DNA of 64,000 nt, from NCBI GenBank assembly GCA_041658205.1, contig JBBAAO010000001.1, forward strand, positions 1,798,001-1,862,000. The letters run 5' to 3'. The position numbers were made by a program, and so were the translations under genes. The notes under the pieces were generated by a model. It worked only from the letters and a program-made list of their open reading frames with translations. It ran no database searches and was not told the origin of the DNA. This document shows, piece after piece, positions 63,159-64,000 of the stretch (position 1 is its first letter; the number at the start of each line of letters is the position of its first letter). This stretch comes from Bacteroidota bacterium. Its GTDB lineage: Bacteria; Bacteroidota; Ignavibacteria; UBA10030; UBA8401.

Positions 63159-64000
63159 TCAGAAAAAGTTTCCTTGCCTTATTAACAACTCTCAAACCTT
63201 CCAGAGCCCTCGTCAGTAATATTCTGACAGCGTTTGAAGCCATTACACGGAACAAACTCCGTTCAGGTCTTACATCTCTCGGAATCGTCTTTGGAGTCGC
63301 ATCGGTCATTTCCATGCTTGCCATTGGCCGAGGTGCTCAACAGGAAATTCTGGATCAAATGAAACTGCTCGGGACGAACAATATCATCATCACACCTATT
63401 ATTGAACAGGAAGAGGGTAAAGTAGATGAGGATCAGAACCAAAAACAAAATGAAAAAAAGAAATTCTCTCCCGGATTAACTCTTCAAGATGGAAAAAGCA
63501 TCATTGCCTCATTACCTGGCATTGAATCCATTAGTCCTGAAGTAGTGTTGGAAACGATCGCCCTGCGCCAGGGATTGAAACGATCTACTAAATTAGTCGG
63601 TGTAGATTCAACATTTTTTGTCCCTTCAGATTACGCACTGGAGAAAGGTTCTTATTTTTCCCAAACACATTTGGAGCGTTCACTGCCAGTCGCAATTATT
63701 GGACACGGTATCAAAACGAAATTCTTTACTCGTGAAGACCCGATCGGTAAGAAGATTAAATGCGGAAAACTATGGCTTACCGTGATCGGCGTAATGAAAG
63801 AACGGAATGTTTCAAAACAAAATATTCAGCATCTGGGCTTAAGGGATTACAATTTTGATATCTATTCACCGGTCAATACCGTACTGTTGAGGTATAAAAA
63901 CCGAGCTCTCGTAACCCGGCGTGATGTTCAAAATGCAGCCCGAGGAGGTAACTCTAATAATGATGATAACGAACAAAAAAAAGCAGTGAACTATCACCAG
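63155..64000 (+). CDS. MacB-like ABC transporter permease, N-terminal part (runs off right edge)
   Basis: From GTG 63155, overlapping the adaptor stop as GTGA, the frame stays open for 282 codons to the window end. It has a first membrane segment preceded by NILTAFEAITRNKLRSGLTS and including LGIVFGVASVISMLAIGRGA, then a periplasmic MacB core domain (EILDQMKLLGTNNIIITP; DGKSIIASLPGIESISPEV; LPVAIIGHGIKTKFFTREDP). It is the FtsX-like permease of an adaptor-linked efflux or lipoprotein-export system; the ATPase would be encoded beyond the edge. A charged linker (EEGKVDEDQNQKQNEKKK) interrupts the core. Confidence 0.85.
   Translation, partial: MIRKSFLALLTTLKPSRALVSNILTAFEAITRNKLRSGLTSLGIVFGVASVISMLAIGRGAQQEILDQMKLLGTNNIIITPIIEQEEGKVDEDQNQKQNEKKKFSPGLTLQDGKSIIASLPGIESISPEVVLETIALRQGLKRSTKLVGVDSTFFVPSDYALEKGSYFSQTHLERSLPVAIIGHGIKTKFFTREDPIGKKIKCGKLWLTVIGVMKERNVSKQNIQHLGLRDYNFDIYSPVNTVLLRYKNRALVTRRDVQNAARGGNSNNDDNEQKKAVNYHQ

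Noticed and set aside
1..64000. tRNA or rRNA genes
   Set aside because: None could be recognised by eye on either strand; a dedicated tRNA search was not possible.

Overview
The window looks like a chromosomal segment from a low-to-moderate GC, Gram-negative bacterium of the Bacteroidota/Chlorobi/Ignavibacteria assemblage or a close relative such as Calditrichota. The evidence is a TonB-dependent receptor beside a PorV/PorQ-type protein, a secreted protein ending in an NYPNPFNP-type type IX sorting domain, a fused E1 alpha-beta 2-oxoacid dehydrogenase, Feo genes, two ECF sigma/anti-sigma pairs, and frequent REP-like palindromes between genes. This is inference from gene content; no rRNA or tRNA gene was seen.

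Layout. 1-5.1 kb: the N-terminus of an SsnA-type aminohydrolase leaving the left edge, a solitary type IIG restriction-modification enzyme and a threonine synthase, all on the minus strand. 5.2-10.5 kb (plus): a three-gene operon of unknown function (membrane protein fused to a THEP1-like NTPase, a methyltransferase, a SpoIIAA/STAS-like protein), then an ECF sigma factor, its probable anti-sigma and a DUF4097-like beta-helix protein. 10.6-32.3 kb (minus): one long co-directional run. Read in the transcribed direction it encodes lipoamide dehydrogenase, LipB, a fused E1, a small-protein/nucleotidyltransferase pair, E1 alpha and beta, a two-lipoyl E2, LipA, PDH E1 alpha, E1 beta and E2, then the reductive pyrimidine degradation pathway (beta-ureidopropionase, omega-aminotransferase, PreT, PreA, dihydropyrimidinase, NCS1 transporter). 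The lipoate genes modify the E2s and the single E3 can serve all complexes; the pyrimidine genes take uracil/thymine to beta-amino acids and semialdehydes.

32.6-39 kb: a zinc-ribbon protein and rpsU (plus), then minus-strand genes for an M19 dipeptidase, an ECF sigma/anti-sigma pair with a clear autoregulatory promoter, a histone-H1-like protein, a CPBP protease and an SDR. 39.0-43.4 kb (plus): a Fur-family regulator, FeoA, FeoB, a FeoB-associated Cys-rich peptide, an outer-membrane barrel and a cytochrome c lipoprotein. 43.4-60.7 kb (minus): cell-envelope and secreted proteins (barrel, PD40 propeller, M1-M28-PDZ peptidase, M16 peptidase, PorV-like protein, CxxCH-containing surface protein, TonB receptor, duplicated-domain T9SS cargo). 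61.3-64 kb (plus): a MIP18/SufT-like protein, then an efflux adaptor and a MacB-like permease running off the right edge.

The most unusual signal is in the gaps of the pyrimidine operon. Four of them carry related inverted arms rich in GATTCA/TGAATC. In three gaps the arms form short palindromes of about 58-119 bp. In the fourth they bracket a four-helix-bundle (S23/IVS-like) gene whose stop codon lies inside one arm. This looks like an S23-carrying element together with ORF-less relatives.
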